Positions 43,120-52,362 of a stretch of 64,000 bases of DNA are shown here, in pieces; within the stretch, counting starts at the first letter, position 1; each line of letters begins with the position of its first letter. The stretch spans positions 62,001 through 126,000 of the forward strand of contig NZ_JADWYR010000003.1 in the NCBI RefSeq assembly GCF_015831355.1. Reading direction: 5' to 3'. The position numbers and the translations under genes were made by a program. Under the pieces are notes generated by a model that saw nothing but the letters and a program-made list of their open reading frames with translations, did no database searches and had not been told where the DNA came from. Origin of the DNA: Panacibacter microcysteis (lineage in GTDB: Bacteria > Bacteroidota > Bacteroidia > Chitinophagales > Chitinophagaceae).

Positions 43120-44496
43120 ATGGCATATAAATACACGGTAAAAAATCATACCTATCACTTCAATGATTTGAAAACATTGATGGCAAAGGCAACGCCCCTG
43201 CGCAGCGGAGATGCGCTGGCCGGTGTAGCTGCCGATACATACGAAGAACGTGTGGCTGCACAGATGTGCCTTGCAGATGTTTCGCTGACTACATTTTTAA
43301 ACGAGGCTGTTATTCCCTACGAGGCTGATGAAATAACAAGGCTCATTATAGATACGCATGACCGCAGCGCCTTTAACACCATTGCTTCGTTTACCGTGGG
43401 TGCTTTGCGCGACTGGCTGCTGAGTGATGCTGCAGATACCCGGTTGTTACAACAATTACAGTATGCCTTTACGCCTGAGATGATTGCCGCAGTAAGTAAA
43501 ATCATGCGCAACCAGGATCTGATACTCGCAGCCCAAAAATGCGAGGTTGTCACGCGTTTCAGAAATACAATTGGTCTCAGGGGCAGGTTTTCAGCCAGGT
43601 TGCAGCCCAACCATCCTACAGATGATGCAAAAGGTATAGCTGCCAGTATTATAGATGGTTTGTTGTATGCAAGCGGCGATGCCGTGATTGGTATTAACCC
43701 GGCTACAGATAGTCCCGCACATGTGCACAGGCTTTTGCATATGCTCGATGAATTGATAAACCGTTTTTCCATACCCACGCAGTCATGTGTACTGTGCCAT
43801 ATTACAACAACAATAGAACTAATAGCACAGGGTGCACCGGTAGATCTTGCGTTCCAGTCAGTTGGCGGCACAGAAAAGACAAACAGCAGCTTTGGTATAA
43901 ATCTTTCGCTGCTGCAGGAGGCATACGATGCAACACTCTCACTCCACAGGGGCGTTACCGGCAATAATGTTATGTATTTTGAAACCGGGCAGGGGTCATC
44001 ATTGTCCGCCAACGCACATGAAGGTGTCGACCAGCAAACCTGCGAGGCGAGAAGCTATGCAGTGGCGCGGCATTTTAAACCACATATTGTCAATTCAGTG
44101 GTAGGTTTTATAGGACCCGAATATTTGTACGATGGTAAACAGATTATGCGTGCCGCATTGGAAGATCACTTCTGCGCAAAGATGCTGGGCGTACCAATGG
44201 GTATGGATGTGTGCTACACCAATCACGCAGAAGCAGACCAGGACGATATGGACAACCTGCTGCTGCTGCTGGGTGTAGCAGGATGTAATTTTATTATTGG
44301 TGTACCAGGTGCAGACGATATTATGCTTAATTACCAGTCAGCTTCATTTCATGATGCCTTATATGTAAGAAAAGCATTGCAACTTAAACCTGCACCTGAG
44401 TTTGAACGATGGCTTATGCAGCATGAAATTATAGATGCGGAAGGAAATCCTTTACCGGTTAAGCACACACACAAACTTTTGCAACACGTATTTTGA
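43120..44496 (+). CDS. eutB: Ethanolamine ammonia-lyase large subunit EutB
   Basis: A 458-residue large subunit of the adenosylcobalamin-dependent lyase that converts ethanolamine to acetaldehyde and ammonia. Family patterns are FSARLQPNHPTDD, SYAVARHF, IGPEYLYDGKQI and GVPMGMDVCYTNHAEADQDD. The start MAYKYTVKNH at 43120 is chosen over an in-frame ATG at 43090 because the promoter box lies between. It overlaps eutC by 4 bp. No microcompartment shell genes are near, so this is the short eat-eutBC form. Confidence 0.95.
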   Translation: MAYKYTVKNHTYHFNDLKTLMAKATPLRSGDALAGVAADTYEERVAAQMCLADVSLTTFLNEAVIPYEADEITRLIIDTHDRSAFNTIASFTVGALRDWLLSDAADTRLLQQLQYAFTPEMIAAVSKIMRNQDLILAAQKCEVVTRFRNTIGLRGRFSARLQPNHPTDDAKGIAASIIDGLLYASGDAVIGINPATDSPAHVHRLLHMLDELINRFSIPTQSCVLCHITTTIELIAQGAPVDLAFQSVGGTEKTNSSFGINLSLLQEAYDATLSLHRGVTGNNVMYFETGQGSSLSANAHEGVDQQTCEARSYAVARHFKPHIVNSVVGFIGPEYLYDGKQIMRAALEDHFCAKMLGVPMGMDVCYTNHAEADQDDMDNLLLLLGVAGCNFIIGVPGADDIMLNYQSASFHDALYVRKALQLKPAPEFERWLMQHEIIDAEGNPLPVKHTHKLLQHVF

Positions 44497-45257
44497 CAGA
44501 ACCGCAACAACATATAACACAAAGAGACGAATGGGGTGCACTGCGCAGTTTCACCGCTGCAAGGATAGCGTTGGGCCGCACCGGTGTGTCGTTACCCGTT
44601 GGCCAGGCACTGGATTTTAAAATGGCACATGCCCACGCACGGGATGCTGTATTCTCTTATCTCGAAAAAGAAAGAATATTTACCGCGTTGCAAATGTTCC
44701 AGTTACCGGTTTTTTTTATACACAGCAAAGCTTCAGACCGGCAGTCATTCCTGCAGCGGCCGGATTTAGGCAGAAGACTTGATGAAGATGCTGTGGTGAA
44801 ACTGAAGAACTTCAAAAGCAAAGGCTATGACGTGTGCATTACCATTGCAGATGGTTTGTCTTCAACAGCTGTAAACCTGCATGCAGTAAACGTTTTAGCG
44901 CTGCTTATGCCCATGCTGGAAAAGGCGCAGATAACTGTCGCGCCTTTTTGTATTGCAGAGCAGGGACGTGTTGCAATAAGCGATGAAACAGGCAATTTAT
45001 TACGGGCAAAGTTGTCTTTGATCCTGATAGGAGAGAGACCGGGCTTAACTGCAGCAGACAGCATGGGCGCATATTTAACCTATTGCCCGGTAGCAGGGTT
45101 AACAGATGAAGCACGCAATTGCATTTCCAATATAAGGCCCGATGGACTGGGTTATCAGGCAGCCGCAGAAAAAATGTTTTACCTGGTCAGAGAGTCATTA
45201 CGCTTACAGATCAGCGGTGTCCGGTTAAAAGATAATGCCGGTCTTCTGGACCTTTGA
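44493..45257 (+). CDS. eutC: Ethanolamine ammonia-lyase small subunit EutC
   Basis: A 254-residue small subunit that binds adenosylcobalamin with EutB. Diagnostic stretches are FTAARIALGRTGVSLPV, DFKMAHAHARDAV, IADGLSSTAVNLHA, LIGERPGLTAADSMGAYL and EARNCISNIRPDGL. It starts with TTG inside the eutB stop (TTGA), so it is translationally coupled. A terminator follows. Confidence 0.95.
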   Translation: MTEPQQHITQRDEWGALRSFTAARIALGRTGVSLPVGQALDFKMAHAHARDAVFSYLEKERIFTALQMFQLPVFFIHSKASDRQSFLQRPDLGRRLDEDAVVKLKNFKSKGYDVCITIADGLSSTAVNLHAVNVLALLMPMLEKAQITVAPFCIAEQGRVAISDETGNLLRAKLSLILIGERPGLTAADSMGAYLTYCPVAGLTDEARNCISNIRPDGLGYQAAAEKMFYLVRESLRLQISGVRLKDNAGLLDL

Positions 45258-45266
45258 GCACAAAAA

Positions 45267-45299
45267 AAAGTGACCTTACGGGGCCACTTTGTTCTTTTT
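45267..45299 (+). terminator. Intrinsic terminator of eutBC
   Basis: AAAGTGACC - TTACG - GGGCCACTTT (one mismatch) followed by GTTCTTTTTG, right after the eutC stop. Confidence 0.75.
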
Positions 45300-45541
45300 G
45301 TTCCATAGGTTGCTTGTTCCAATATCCAAATCCAAAAGTAGTCTGCTAAATTTTTGAATCTTTCGGTGTTTTCTTAACTGATGTAAAGATACTTTTCACC
45401 AAAAGTTTATGCAACCCATATGTGTTTAAATCGTAATAAATCACGAACGGATTGCGATTATAACGCCATGAATTGCCAGCAAAAAATAAGCCAACGTGCT
45501 TTTATTTGCATGTTGGCTTTAAAAAAATCTATGAGGAACCG
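45300..45541. other. Intergenic region between convergent eutC and pgk
   Basis: This 242-bp AT-rich stretch between two convergent operons has no open reading frame, repeat copy or promoter box that I can support. Its right end is the pgk terminator at 45481-45527. Confidence 0.6.
45481..45527 (-). terminator. Intrinsic terminator of pgk
   Basis: AAGCCAACGTGC - TTTTATTT - GCATGTTGGCTT with a flanking A-run on the left gives a minus-strand hairpin followed by T residues, 15 bp after the pgk stop. Confidence 0.88.
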
Positions 45542-46741
45542 TTAAGCGTTAACAGCGGCTATACCCGGTAATTCCTTGCCCTCAAAATATTCGAGCATGG
45601 CACCACCACCTGTGCTTACATAACTTACTTTATCGGTATATCCAAACTGGTTAACAGCAGCTACACTATCTCCGCCGCCTACCAGGGAGAATGCACCATT
45701 TTCGGTAGATTCAGCAACTGCGTCAGCAATTGCTTTTGTACCTGACTGGAATTTTTCCATTTCAAAAACACCCATCGGCCCGTTCCACAAAATGGTTTTT
45801 GATTTACGGATCACTTCTGCAAATACACCCTGCGCTTTAGGACCAATATCCAGGCCCATCCAGCCATCCGGGATGGCGTCGCTTACAGAAACTTTAGTGT
45901 TTGCTTCTTTATCAAATTTGTCTGCAATTACGGAATCTTCCGGCAAATGAATACTTACACCCTTTGCCGTTGCTTTTTCCAACAGATCTTTGGCGGTATC
46001 CAGTCTGTCATCTTCACAAAGCGAGTTGCCTATTTTACCGCCACGGGCTTTCATAAATGTATAAGCCATTCCGCCGCCGATGATAATATCGGTGGCCCTT
46101 TCAAGCAGGTTTTCGATAATGAGTATTTTGTCAGAAACCTTTGCTCCACCAATAATGGCCACAAATGGTTTTTCTGACTGGTGCAATACTTTTTCTGCAC
46201 TTTTAACCTCGCCTTCCATCACTAGGCCGAACATTTTTTTCTCCCCGGGGAAAAATTTTGCAATGACCGCAGTGGAGGCATGGGCGCGGTGTGCTGTACC
46301 AAATGCATCATTGATGTAAACATCCCCCAACTTCGATAGCTTTTCTGCAAAAGCTTCATCACCTTTTTCTTCCTGTTTGTAGAACCGCAGATTTTCCAGC
46401 AATAACACCTGTCCGGGTTGTAATGCTGCGGCTTTTTCGGTAGCCTGTGCACCAATGCAATCATCTGCAAACTCAATAGTTACACCATCCAACAATTCCC
46501 CGAGGTGAGATACTATGTGCTTTAGTGAGTATTTATCTTCTGGGCCTTCTTTTGGACGGCCGAGGTGGCTCATTAATATTACGCTGCCACCATCTGCAAG
46601 AATCTTTTTGATGGTAGGCACAGCGGCACGCATACGGGTGTCGTCTGTAATAGCAAAGGTTTGTTTATCTAAAGGCACATTGAAATCTACACGGATCAAT
46701 GCTTTTTCATCTGCAAAGTTGTGATCGGAGAATTTGCTCAT
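45542..46741 (-). CDS. pgk: Phosphoglycerate kinase
   Basis: A 399-residue glycolytic kinase making ATP from 1,3-bisphosphoglycerate. Hallmarks are [10 protein letters not shown] near residue 17, [37 protein letters not shown] and GGGDSVAAV. It lies downstream of gap with a small frameshifted gene between, 25 bp from that gene's restored stop. A hairpin ATCGT-TTT-ACGAT sits just upstream of the start. Confidence 0.97.
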   Translation of the reverse strand: MSKFSDHNFADEKALIRVDFNVPLDKQTFAITDDTRMRAAVPTIKKILADGGSVILMSHLGRPKEGPEDKYSLKHIVSHLGELLDGVTIEFADDCIGAQATEKAAALQPGQVLLLENLRFYKQEEKGDEAFAEKLSKLGDVYINDAFGTAHRAHASTAVIAKFFPGEKKMFGLVMEGEVKSAEKVLHQSEKPFVAIIGGAKVSDKILIIENLLERATDIIIGGGMAYTFMKARGGKIGNSLCEDDRLDTAKDLLEKATAKGVSIHLPEDSVIADKFDKEANTKVSVSDAIPDGWMGLDIGPKAQGVFAEVIRKSKTILWNGPMGVFEMEKFQSGTKAIADAVAESTENGAFSLVGGGDSVAAVNQFGYTDKVSYVSTGGGAMLEYFEGKELPGIAAVNA

Positions 46742-46766
46742 GAGTTTATCGTTTTACGATTATAAA

Positions 46767-47116
46767 TTAGTTAGGTAAATGAACCTGTACTTCATCCATT
46801 GGATTATTGCTGATTAAAGATGCAACAATATCATTTGTTACATCTACACCACCACCTAAATTTTTGCGAGACTCTGAATACTGTAGATTGGGCCCCATGG
46901 TATTCCCCACCAGCCTAAAGCTAAAGTGAGAAATGTAAAAGGTAAACCTTTAACCAGAGGCTTTTCATGAGATCTTACAAAATAAATGTCTGACGGTCTT
47001 CTAAGTGTTATGATCAGGAAAGACATGGTGTAACGGTAAATTACAAATTTTGCGCCGTTACTTACTTCCCTTTTCATTTCATCAACAGTAAGCCCTTCAA
47101 TGTTTTTGATTTTCAT
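46767..47116 (-). pseudogene. Small membrane protein gene with a one-base frameshift
   Basis: From ATG 47116 an 86-residue frame (MKIKNIEGLTVDEMKREVSN..., two hydrophobic segments with LGWWGIPWGPIY) stops at 46856. The neighbouring frame continues cleanly past this point as NLGGGVDVTNDIVASLISNN and DEVQVHLPN to a stop at 46767. The shift needed is one extra base in the T5 run at 46861-46865 (A5 on the coding strand), giving a protein of about 116 residues. It is either a recent inactivating deletion, an assembly error or a phase-variable tract. The gene lies between gap and pgk and its function is unknown. Confidence 0.75.
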
Positions 47117-47189
47117 TTTTTAAGTTATAAGGTGAAAAAAGAAACCGTAGCGTTTACACACTACGGCTGTATGAAAGTTCAATAGAGAA

Positions 47190-47240
47190 CATTAAGTACA
47201 AGTGAGTGACACAACGAAAATATCATAGTATTGCTTCTGT
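47190..47240 (-). repeat. Intergenic palindromic repeat copy 19 (type B core)
   Basis: The core GTACAAGTGAGTGACACAAC is at 47196-47215, followed by GAAAATATCATAGTATTGC. It lies 3' of gap (minus strand). Confidence 0.82.
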
Positions 47241-47253
47241 TGGTCAACACAAA

Positions 47254-48267
47254 CTATTTGCTTATTAGACCAGCGAAATAATGTACCGTACGTACTAACT
47301 GGCTTACATAGCTCATTTCGTTATCGTACCAGCTCACTGTACGTACCAGTTGAACATCGCCAACTGTTTGTACACGTGTTTGTGTAGCATCGAACAAAGA
47401 GCCGAAGCTGCTGCCGATAATGTCTGTGCTTACTATTTCATCTGTTGTATAACCAAAGCTTTCGTTGGCTGCTGCTTCCATTGCTGCATTTACTTCTTCA
47501 ACAGTGGTTTTCTTACCCAGTACGGCAGTTAACTCAGTCAAAGAACCTGTAATGGTTGGTACACGTTGTGCAGAACCATCCAATTTGCCTTTTAATGAAG
47601 GAAGTACAAGGCCGATTGCTTTAGCTGCACCTGTACTGTTTGGAACGATATTTTGCGCTGCTGCACGTGCACGGCGAAGATCGCCTTTTGCATGCGGCGC
47701 ATCCTGTGTATTCTGGTCGTTTGTGTAGGCGTGTATGGTAGTCATTAACCCGTTTACAATGCCGAAAGAATCTTCGAGCACTTTAGCCATTGGCGCAAGA
47801 CAATTAGTGGTGCAGGATGCACAACTGATTACTGTTTCACTACCGTCGAGAATACTGTGGTTAACGTTGAATACAATTGTTTTCAGATCACCTGTTGCGG
47901 GTGCAGATATTACAACGCGTTTTGCGCCGGCAGTAAGGTGTGCTTCAGCTTTTGTTTTATCTGTAAAAAAACCGGTACATTCCAGTACTACGTCTACATC
48001 GTGCTGGCCCCATGGAATTTCAGCAGGATTTTTTTGTGCATATATTTTTACTTCGCTGCCATTAACAACGATAGAATTTTCTGTTGCTTTTACATCTTCG
48101 TTAAAACGACCTTGTGCGCTATCATATTTGAGCAGGTGAGCCAACACTTTGGGGCTGGTAAGATCATTGATTGCCACTACATCAATGCCTTCCATGTTAA
48201 AGATCTGGCGATATACCAGGCGGCCTATTCTGCCAAAACCGTTGATAGCTACTTTTACTGTGCTCAT
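47254..48267 (-). CDS. gap: Glyceraldehyde-3-phosphate dehydrogenase, type I
   Basis: A 337-residue NAD-dependent GAPDH. The Rossmann start [17 protein letters not shown], the catalytic cysteine in [18 protein letters not shown], and [16 protein letters not shown] near the C-terminus are all present. It stands upstream of pgk on the same strand, linking two successive glycolysis steps, with a repeat copy and a small frameshifted gene between them. Confidence 0.97.
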   Translation of the reverse strand: MSTVKVAINGFGRIGRLVYRQIFNMEGIDVVAINDLTSPKVLAHLLKYDSAQGRFNEDVKATENSIVVNGSEVKIYAQKNPAEIPWGQHDVDVVLECTGFFTDKTKAEAHLTAGAKRVVISAPATGDLKTIVFNVNHSILDGSETVISCASCTTNCLAPMAKVLEDSFGIVNGLMTTIHAYTNDQNTQDAPHAKGDLRRARAAAQNIVPNSTGAAKAIGLVLPSLKGKLDGSAQRVPTITGSLTELTAVLGKKTTVEEVNAAMEAAANESFGYTTDEIVSTDIIGSSFGSLFDATQTRVQTVGDVQLVRTVSWYDNEMSYVSQLVRTVHYFAGLISK

Positions 48268-48348
48268 GTTTAATTGTTTAGTTTTTAAAAAGCGTTGCGA
48301 ATTTACGTTGAATACAGCTAAAAAACATGATCTTTTTTGTTTACAGGC

Positions 48349-48410
48349 TGTAGAATATGAATTAAGCTTTTGTTGCGTCGCATTACGTTCATCGTTCTGT
48401 AATGCTTATG
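48349..48410 (+). repeat. Intergenic palindromic repeat copy 20 (type C core)
   Basis: GTTGCGTCGCATTACGTTCATC begins at 48372 and shares its right half with copy 14 (CGTTCATC). It is preceded by GAATTAAGCTTTT. It lies between the divergent gap and tRNA-Glu genes. Confidence 0.7.
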
Positions 48411-48476
48411 AACTGTGGCGTTCCGGCGGCAGTTACCAAAACAATTGATAACGATTGCAGAATATTTTAAAAAAGA

Positions 48477-48508
48477 TTTTGCGGAATTGTAATTGACTCC
48501 TATTTTTG
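48477..48508 (+). promoter_or_regulatory. Bacteroidota promoter of tRNA-Glu (TTTTG, 19 bp, TATTTTTG)
   Basis: TTTTG at 48477-48481 and TATTTTTG at 48501-48508, with 19 bp between, form a full -33/-7 pair. The tRNA begins 22 bp downstream. This is the best promoter in the window. Confidence 0.8.
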
Positions 48509-48530
48509 CACTCCCAAAAAACAAGGGAAC

Positions 48531-48602
48531 GGAGCGTTGGTCAAGGGGTTAAGACACCTCCCTTTCACGGAGGAATCACGGGTTCGATTCCCGTACGCTC
48601 TA
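48531..48602 (+). tRNA. tRNA-Glu (anticodon TTC)
   Basis: A 72-nt cloverleaf. The acceptor stem pairs GGAGCGT with ACGCTCT. The anticodon arm is CCTCC-CTTTCAC-GGAGG with anticodon TTC. The T arm is CGGGTTCGATTCCCG. The 3' CCA is not encoded. A terminator follows and a strong promoter precedes it, so it is transcribed alone. Confidence 0.96.
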
Positions 48603-48621
48603 CAGGAAAAGGTAAAGTTGT

Positions 48622-48656
48622 AAATCCCAATCGTCTGTAAAGATGGTTGGGATTTC
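48622..48656 (+). terminator. Terminator of tRNA-Glu
   Basis: AAATCCCAATCGTCT - GTAA - AGATGGTTGGGATTT pairs along 15 bp with two wobbles and runs into TTCTTATTTC. Confidence 0.8.
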
Positions 48657-48733
48657 TTATTTCAAAAGCTTTTAAATACATTAATTACTAAAATGTCTGT
48701 AAATAATAGCATTAGTAGTATGGTTGCAAAAAG

Positions 48734-48766
48734 AAAAAAACGCTGCAGGTCTTGCAGCGTTTTTTT
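48734..48766. terminator. Bidirectional terminator of dnaJ
   Basis: AACGCTGCA - GGTCT - TGCAGCGTT is flanked by A-run and T-run, 3 bp beyond the dnaJ stop. Confidence 0.9.
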
Positions 48767-48768
48767 AT

Positions 48769-49935
48769 TCAACTAAACACTTCCTTCACCCTGTCAAAAA
48801 AGCTTTTCTCGCTCTTACCAGGTTGCGGAGAAAAATTGGGACTGCTATTCAGCTTTTCAAGCACTGTTTTTTCTTCACTGGTAAGGTTTTGCGGCGTCCA
48901 AACGTTTACATGTACCAATTGATCGCCTTTCTGGTACCCATTTACATCCGGGAAGCCTTTACCCTTCAACCTGAAAATTTTCCCGCTTTGTGTGCCTGCA
49001 GGTATTTTTATTTTAGCACGCCCGTCTATTGTAGGTACTTCTACCTGTGTACCAAATACCGCATCGGGAAAAGTAATATGCAATTCAAACGCAACATTTA
49101 AACCGTCTCGCTGCAGCTCTTTATGTGCTTCTTCTTCTATTAAAATAATAAGATCCCCGGGTGCGCCACCACGTTCGCCGGCGTTTCCTTTGCCACTCAT
49201 ACTCAGTTGCATGCCTTCCTGCACGCCTGCAGGTATGTCAACAGTTACCATTTCTTCGCCATACACGCGCCCTTCTCCTTTGCAATTACCGCACTTTGCC
49301 GTAATTGTTGTGCCTTCTCCATTACAGCCGGGGCAGGTTGTAACAGTCTGCATCTGCCCGAGAAAAGTATTGGTAACTTTTCTTACCTGGCCGCTGCCGC
49401 CACAGGTGCTGCATGTCTGCACGCTACCTTTATCTTTGGCGCCACTGCCACCGCAGGTATTACAGCCAACGTATTTTTTTACTTTAATTGTTTTGGTAAC
49501 GCCTCTGGCGGCTTCTTCAAAAGTGAGCTTCAGCTTTACGCGCAGGTTGCTGCCCCGTACTCCTCTCGGCCTTCCGCCACCAGACGCTCCGCCTCTGCGG
49601 CCGCCACCGCCAAAAAAGCTCCCGAATATATCATCGCCGAAAATATCGCCAAACTGGCTGAAAATATCTTCCATATTGGAAGCATGACCGCCACCAAAAC
49701 CACCCTGGCCGGGAGCAAACGCCTGGTGCCCAAAACGATCGTATTTGGCACGTTTGTCCGCGTCACTTAATACTTCGTAAGCTTCAGCAGCTTCTTTGAA
49801 TTTTTCTTCTGCAGCTTTATCTCCCGGGTTTCTGTCGGGGTGGTATTGCATGGCCACCTTCCTGTATGCTTTCTTTAGCTCATCTGCTGTGGCAGATTTG
49901 CTAACACCGAGTATTTCGTAATAATCTCTCTTCAT
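48769..49935 (-). CDS. dnaJ: Chaperone protein DnaJ
   Basis: A 388-residue Hsp40 co-chaperone that delivers clients to DnaK and stimulates its ATPase. The J domain includes [20 protein letters not shown] and the essential HPD in [12 protein letters not shown] Gly/Phe-rich linker follows, then four CxxCxGxG-type zinc motifs ([32 protein letters not shown]) and the C-terminal client domains. I start it at [10 protein letters not shown] (49935); three codons earlier is another ATG. It is downstream of grpE. Confidence 0.97.
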   Translation of the reverse strand: MKRDYYEILGVSKSATADELKKAYRKVAMQYHPDRNPGDKAAEEKFKEAAEAYEVLSDADKRAKYDRFGHQAFAPGQGGFGGGHASNMEDIFSQFGDIFGDDIFGSFFGGGGRRGGASGGGRPRGVRGSNLRVKLKLTFEEAARGVTKTIKVKKYVGCNTCGGSGAKDKGSVQTCSTCGGSGQVRKVTNTFLGQMQTVTTCPGCNGEGTTITAKCGNCKGEGRVYGEEMVTVDIPAGVQEGMQLSMSGKGNAGERGGAPGDLIILIEEEAHKELQRDGLNVAFELHITFPDAVFGTQVEVPTIDGRAKIKIPAGTQSGKIFRLKGKGFPDVNGYQKGDQLVHVNVWTPQNLTSEEKTVLEKLNSSPNFSPQPGKSEKSFFDRVKEVFS

Positions 49936-50050
49936 AAGTCCCACCCCACGAAGGGGAGTTTAACCTAAATCCCAAACGGGACTTAAGAATTTTTGTAATA
50001 ATGAAATTGTTTTATAAAAAGTCTGCCCCAACCTTTACAGGTTTTGGCTG

Positions 50051-50623
50051 TTACTTGCCTACTACAACTTTGGCAAAACGAATGATCTTGTCATTCATAT
50101 AATAACCTTTTTGCACTTCGTCGATTACCTTACCTGATAACTCTGGCGAAGGAGCCGGAATTTCGGTTATGGCTTCATGTTTTTCGACATCGAATTCCTG
50201 GCCAATACTTTCCATTGCTTTTACGCCTTTTGAGGAGAGGTTATTCCTGAGTTTATTAAACACCAGTTGAATGCCTTCCTTAATCAGGGTAACGTCGTCA
50301 GTGGTTTGCATTTGTTTCTCGGCGCGATCGCAATCGTCCAATACATCGAGTAACGACACGATCACGTCTTTGCCGGCTGTCTGCATAAGTTCCAGCCGTT
50401 CTTTACTGGTTCTGCGGCGAAAATTATCGAACTCTGCATATAGCCTGATATATTTATCTTTTTGTTCCTGCAGTTCGGTTCTGAGTGTTTCAATTTCTGA
50501 TTGCTCGCTCATTGGTTCGTTCAGATGTGTGGTGCCTGCTGCACTTTCGTCAGCATTAATTGAAAAATCAGCCGTTTCTACAGTGTTTTCCTGCTCAAAG
50601 GTTTGCTTTTCTTTTTCTTCCAT
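50051..50623 (-). CDS. grpE: Nucleotide exchange factor GrpE
   Basis: A 190-residue DnaK exchange factor. An acidic disordered N-terminus (about residues 1-40) is followed by a long coiled coil with RLYAEFDNFRRRTSKERLELM and the C-terminal beta domain with DEVQKGYYMNDKIIRFAKVVV. It is encoded with dnaJ, 115 bp downstream. No CIRCE (TTAGCACTC) operator was seen upstream. Confidence 0.96.
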   Translation of the reverse strand: MEEKEKQTFEQENTVETADFSINADESAAGTTHLNEPMSEQSEIETLRTELQEQKDKYIRLYAEFDNFRRRTSKERLELMQTAGKDVIVSLLDVLDDCDRAEKQMQTTDDVTLIKEGIQLVFNKLRNNLSSKGVKAMESIGQEFDVEKHEAITEIPAPSPELSGKVIDEVQKGYYMNDKIIRFAKVVVGK

Positions 50624-50749
50624 ACTTAAAAAATTGTTATTCAGGAGGTCAAATTTTTTGCCAAGGCAAGATAAGTGGAAATATTGGCAGGCGTATTCCT
50701 GTATTTTGGCTTTTGTGAGGTGTGCACATACAACGGGCCATATAAAAAG

Positions 50750-50776
50750 CGATCAGGCTGCGCAGCAGCCTGATCG
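50750..50776. other. Strong hairpin upstream of grpE
   Basis: CGATCAGGCTGC - GCA - GCAGCCTGATCG is a perfect 12-bp stem with a 3-nt loop and no T-run. It lies in the 287-bp gap between the grpE start (50623) and the aminotransferase stop (50911), near repeat copy 21. A second, weaker hairpin follows (AGCTTCGC...GCGAAAAGCT, about 50781-50803). It might be a terminator-like stall site or a protein-binding dyad. Confidence 0.6.
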
Positions 50777-50839
50777 TATAGCTTCGCATTTGGCGAAAAG
50801 CTGTTTTATCGTGAGACGGTTGCTCACTGCTGCACAGCG

Positions 50840-50900
50840 GACAGGATGTACAGGAGTGCGACGCAACAGGCGCTTAATGCTTAGGTGAACCCCTGGCTCA
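50840..50900 (-). repeat. Intergenic palindromic repeat copy 21 (type A core)
   Basis: The core GTACAGGAGTGCGACGCAAC (one change from type A) is at 50848-50867, followed by AGGCGCTTAATGCTTAGG and an outer GAGCC-like end. It lies 3' of the aminotransferase gene. Confidence 0.83.
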
Positions 50901-50910
50901 TTATTACTGA

Positions 50911-52113
50911 TCAGCCTGATTTACCGGGGTATACCTCCAGTGCTTTTTCCAGGCAATCCATTGCCTGGTTGATAGCTTCAAGATTGAGTACGTAAGCAAG
51001 GCGAACTTCCTGCCGGCCAAGACCGGCGGTGCCGTAAAACCCGGTGGCAGGCGCCAGCATGACTGTTTTGTTGTGATAAGAAAAATCTTCGAGTAACCAT
51101 TGGCAGAACTTATCTGCGTCATCAATCGGCAGTTTTGCGATTGCGTAAAATGCGCCGCCTGGATTTGGGCACACAACATTGGGCATTTTGTTCAGGCGCT
51201 TTACAATGAGGTCTCTCCGGGCCTTGTATTCAGCTTTTGTATCGTCGAAATAATCCGGCGGAAGATCCAGTGCAGCTTCGCCTGCGATCTGGCCAAAACC
51301 GGGAGGGCTTAGTCTTGCCTGTGCAAACTTCATGACTGTATCTAACAGTGCCTTGTTTTTGGTAACCAGCGCACCGATGCGACCACCACAACAGCTATAT
51401 CTTTTGCTGATGGTATCCATCATCACAACATTATTATCTACACCTTCTAACTGCATGGCGCTGAAATGCGTGCCCTCGTAACAAAATTCGCGGTAGGCTT
51501 CGTCTGAAAAAAGGTAAAGGTTGTGCTTTAGCACAATCTGTTTGAGTGTTTCCAACTCCTCCCTGCTGTATAAATAACCCGTAGGATTATTGGGATTGCA
51601 GATAATAATGGCTTTTGTTTTGGGCGTAATGGCCTTTTCCAATTCTGCTATTGGCGGCAATGCAAAGCCCGACCCGATATAAGAGGTGATGGGTACAACA
51701 TTGACGCCCGCCGCTACTGCGAACCCGTTGTAGTTAGCATAAAATGGTTCCGGGATGATTACTTCATCTCCAGGATCGAGACAGGCCATAAAACCAAACA
51801 AGATGGCTTCTGAACCACCCGTGGTAATAATGATCTGGTTATGGTCTATGGCAATGCCAACAGACTGATAGTAATCCACGAGTTTGCGGCGGTAGCTTTC
51901 ATTACCTGCACTGTGGCTGTATTCAAGAATCTTAAATTCTGAATGGCGCACTGCATCCAGCACTGCTTTGGGTGTTTCTATATCCGGCTGACCAATATTC
52001 AGGTGAAAAACCTTGATTCCTTTTTTCTTGGCTGTTTCGGCATATGGAACAAGCTTTCTTATTGGTGAAGGCGGCATTAGCTGCCCGCGGTGGCTGATAG
52101 ATAAATTTGGCAT
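50911..52113 (-). CDS. PLP-dependent class I/II aminotransferase
   Basis: A 400-residue fold-type I aminotransferase, aspartate/alanine-type. Key parts are HLNIGQPDIETPKAV, IICNPNNPTGYLY, SDEAYREFCYEG and the Schiff-base lysine in MDTISKRYSCCGGRIG, with the Arg for the carboxylate in the C-terminal RQEVRLAYVLN. The likely substrate is aromatic or aspartate-like, unresolved. A minus-strand -7 box lies only 4 nt before the ATG. Confidence 0.93.
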   Translation of the reverse strand: MPNLSISHRGQLMPPSPIRKLVPYAETAKKKGIKVFHLNIGQPDIETPKAVLDAVRHSEFKILEYSHSAGNESYRRKLVDYYQSVGIAIDHNQIIITTGGSEAILFGFMACLDPGDEVIIPEPFYANYNGFAVAAGVNVVPITSYIGSGFALPPIAELEKAITPKTKAIIICNPNNPTGYLYSREELETLKQIVLKHNLYLFSDEAYREFCYEGTHFSAMQLEGVDNNVVMMDTISKRYSCCGGRIGALVTKNKALLDTVMKFAQARLSPPGFGQIAGEAALDLPPDYFDDTKAEYKARRDLIVKRLNKMPNVVCPNPGGAFYAIAKLPIDDADKFCQWLLEDFSYHNKTVMLAPATGFYGTAGLGRQEVRLAYVLNLEAINQAMDCLEKALEVYPGKSG

Positions 52114-52117
52114 AAGG

Positions 52118-52125
52118 CAAACGTA
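52118..52125 (-). promoter_or_regulatory. -7 box TACGTTTG, 4 nt before the aminotransferase ATG
   Basis: On the minus strand TACGTTTG, an exact TAnnTTTG, is followed by CCTT and then the ATG at 52113. It predicts a practically leaderless message. The plus strand in this 249-bp divergent region also holds TAATTTTG near 52168. Confidence 0.45.
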
Positions 52126-52362
52126 CAGGAAAGCATTAAAATGGCCAATGTTTGTTGCAGGTGATTTTAATTTTGTGCCATCACCAAACGCGGTAGAAGG
52201 ACTACTACATTTTCATGTGGGTTGTGTGGCTTAGAAACACCTGAGTAAGCTTAAAATACCAACAAAATAAGGGCTTGCAACGAAATTAAAGGCTGGTTTA
52301 TTACAAACTTATTCAAACAAGTACCAGAAATTTTTTACATTGCACCTGAAAACTATTAAACT

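Noticed and set aside
43317-44012. 231-codon minus-strand frame over eutB
   Set aside because: Antisense to eutB, rich in Ser/Ile/Val without domain signs, no promoter or partner gene.
46856-46866. Programmed -1 ribosomal frameshift in the small gap-pgk gene
   Set aside because: The site reads GCA AAA ATT TAG on the coding strand. After a -1 slip, the A-site codon would be mismatched, so it is not a canonical X XXY YYZ heptamer, and I see no clear downstream structure.
48992-49687. 231-codon plus-strand frame over dnaJ
   Set aside because: Antisense shadow of the Gly/Cys-rich region of dnaJ, which yields Pro/Leu-rich nonsense.
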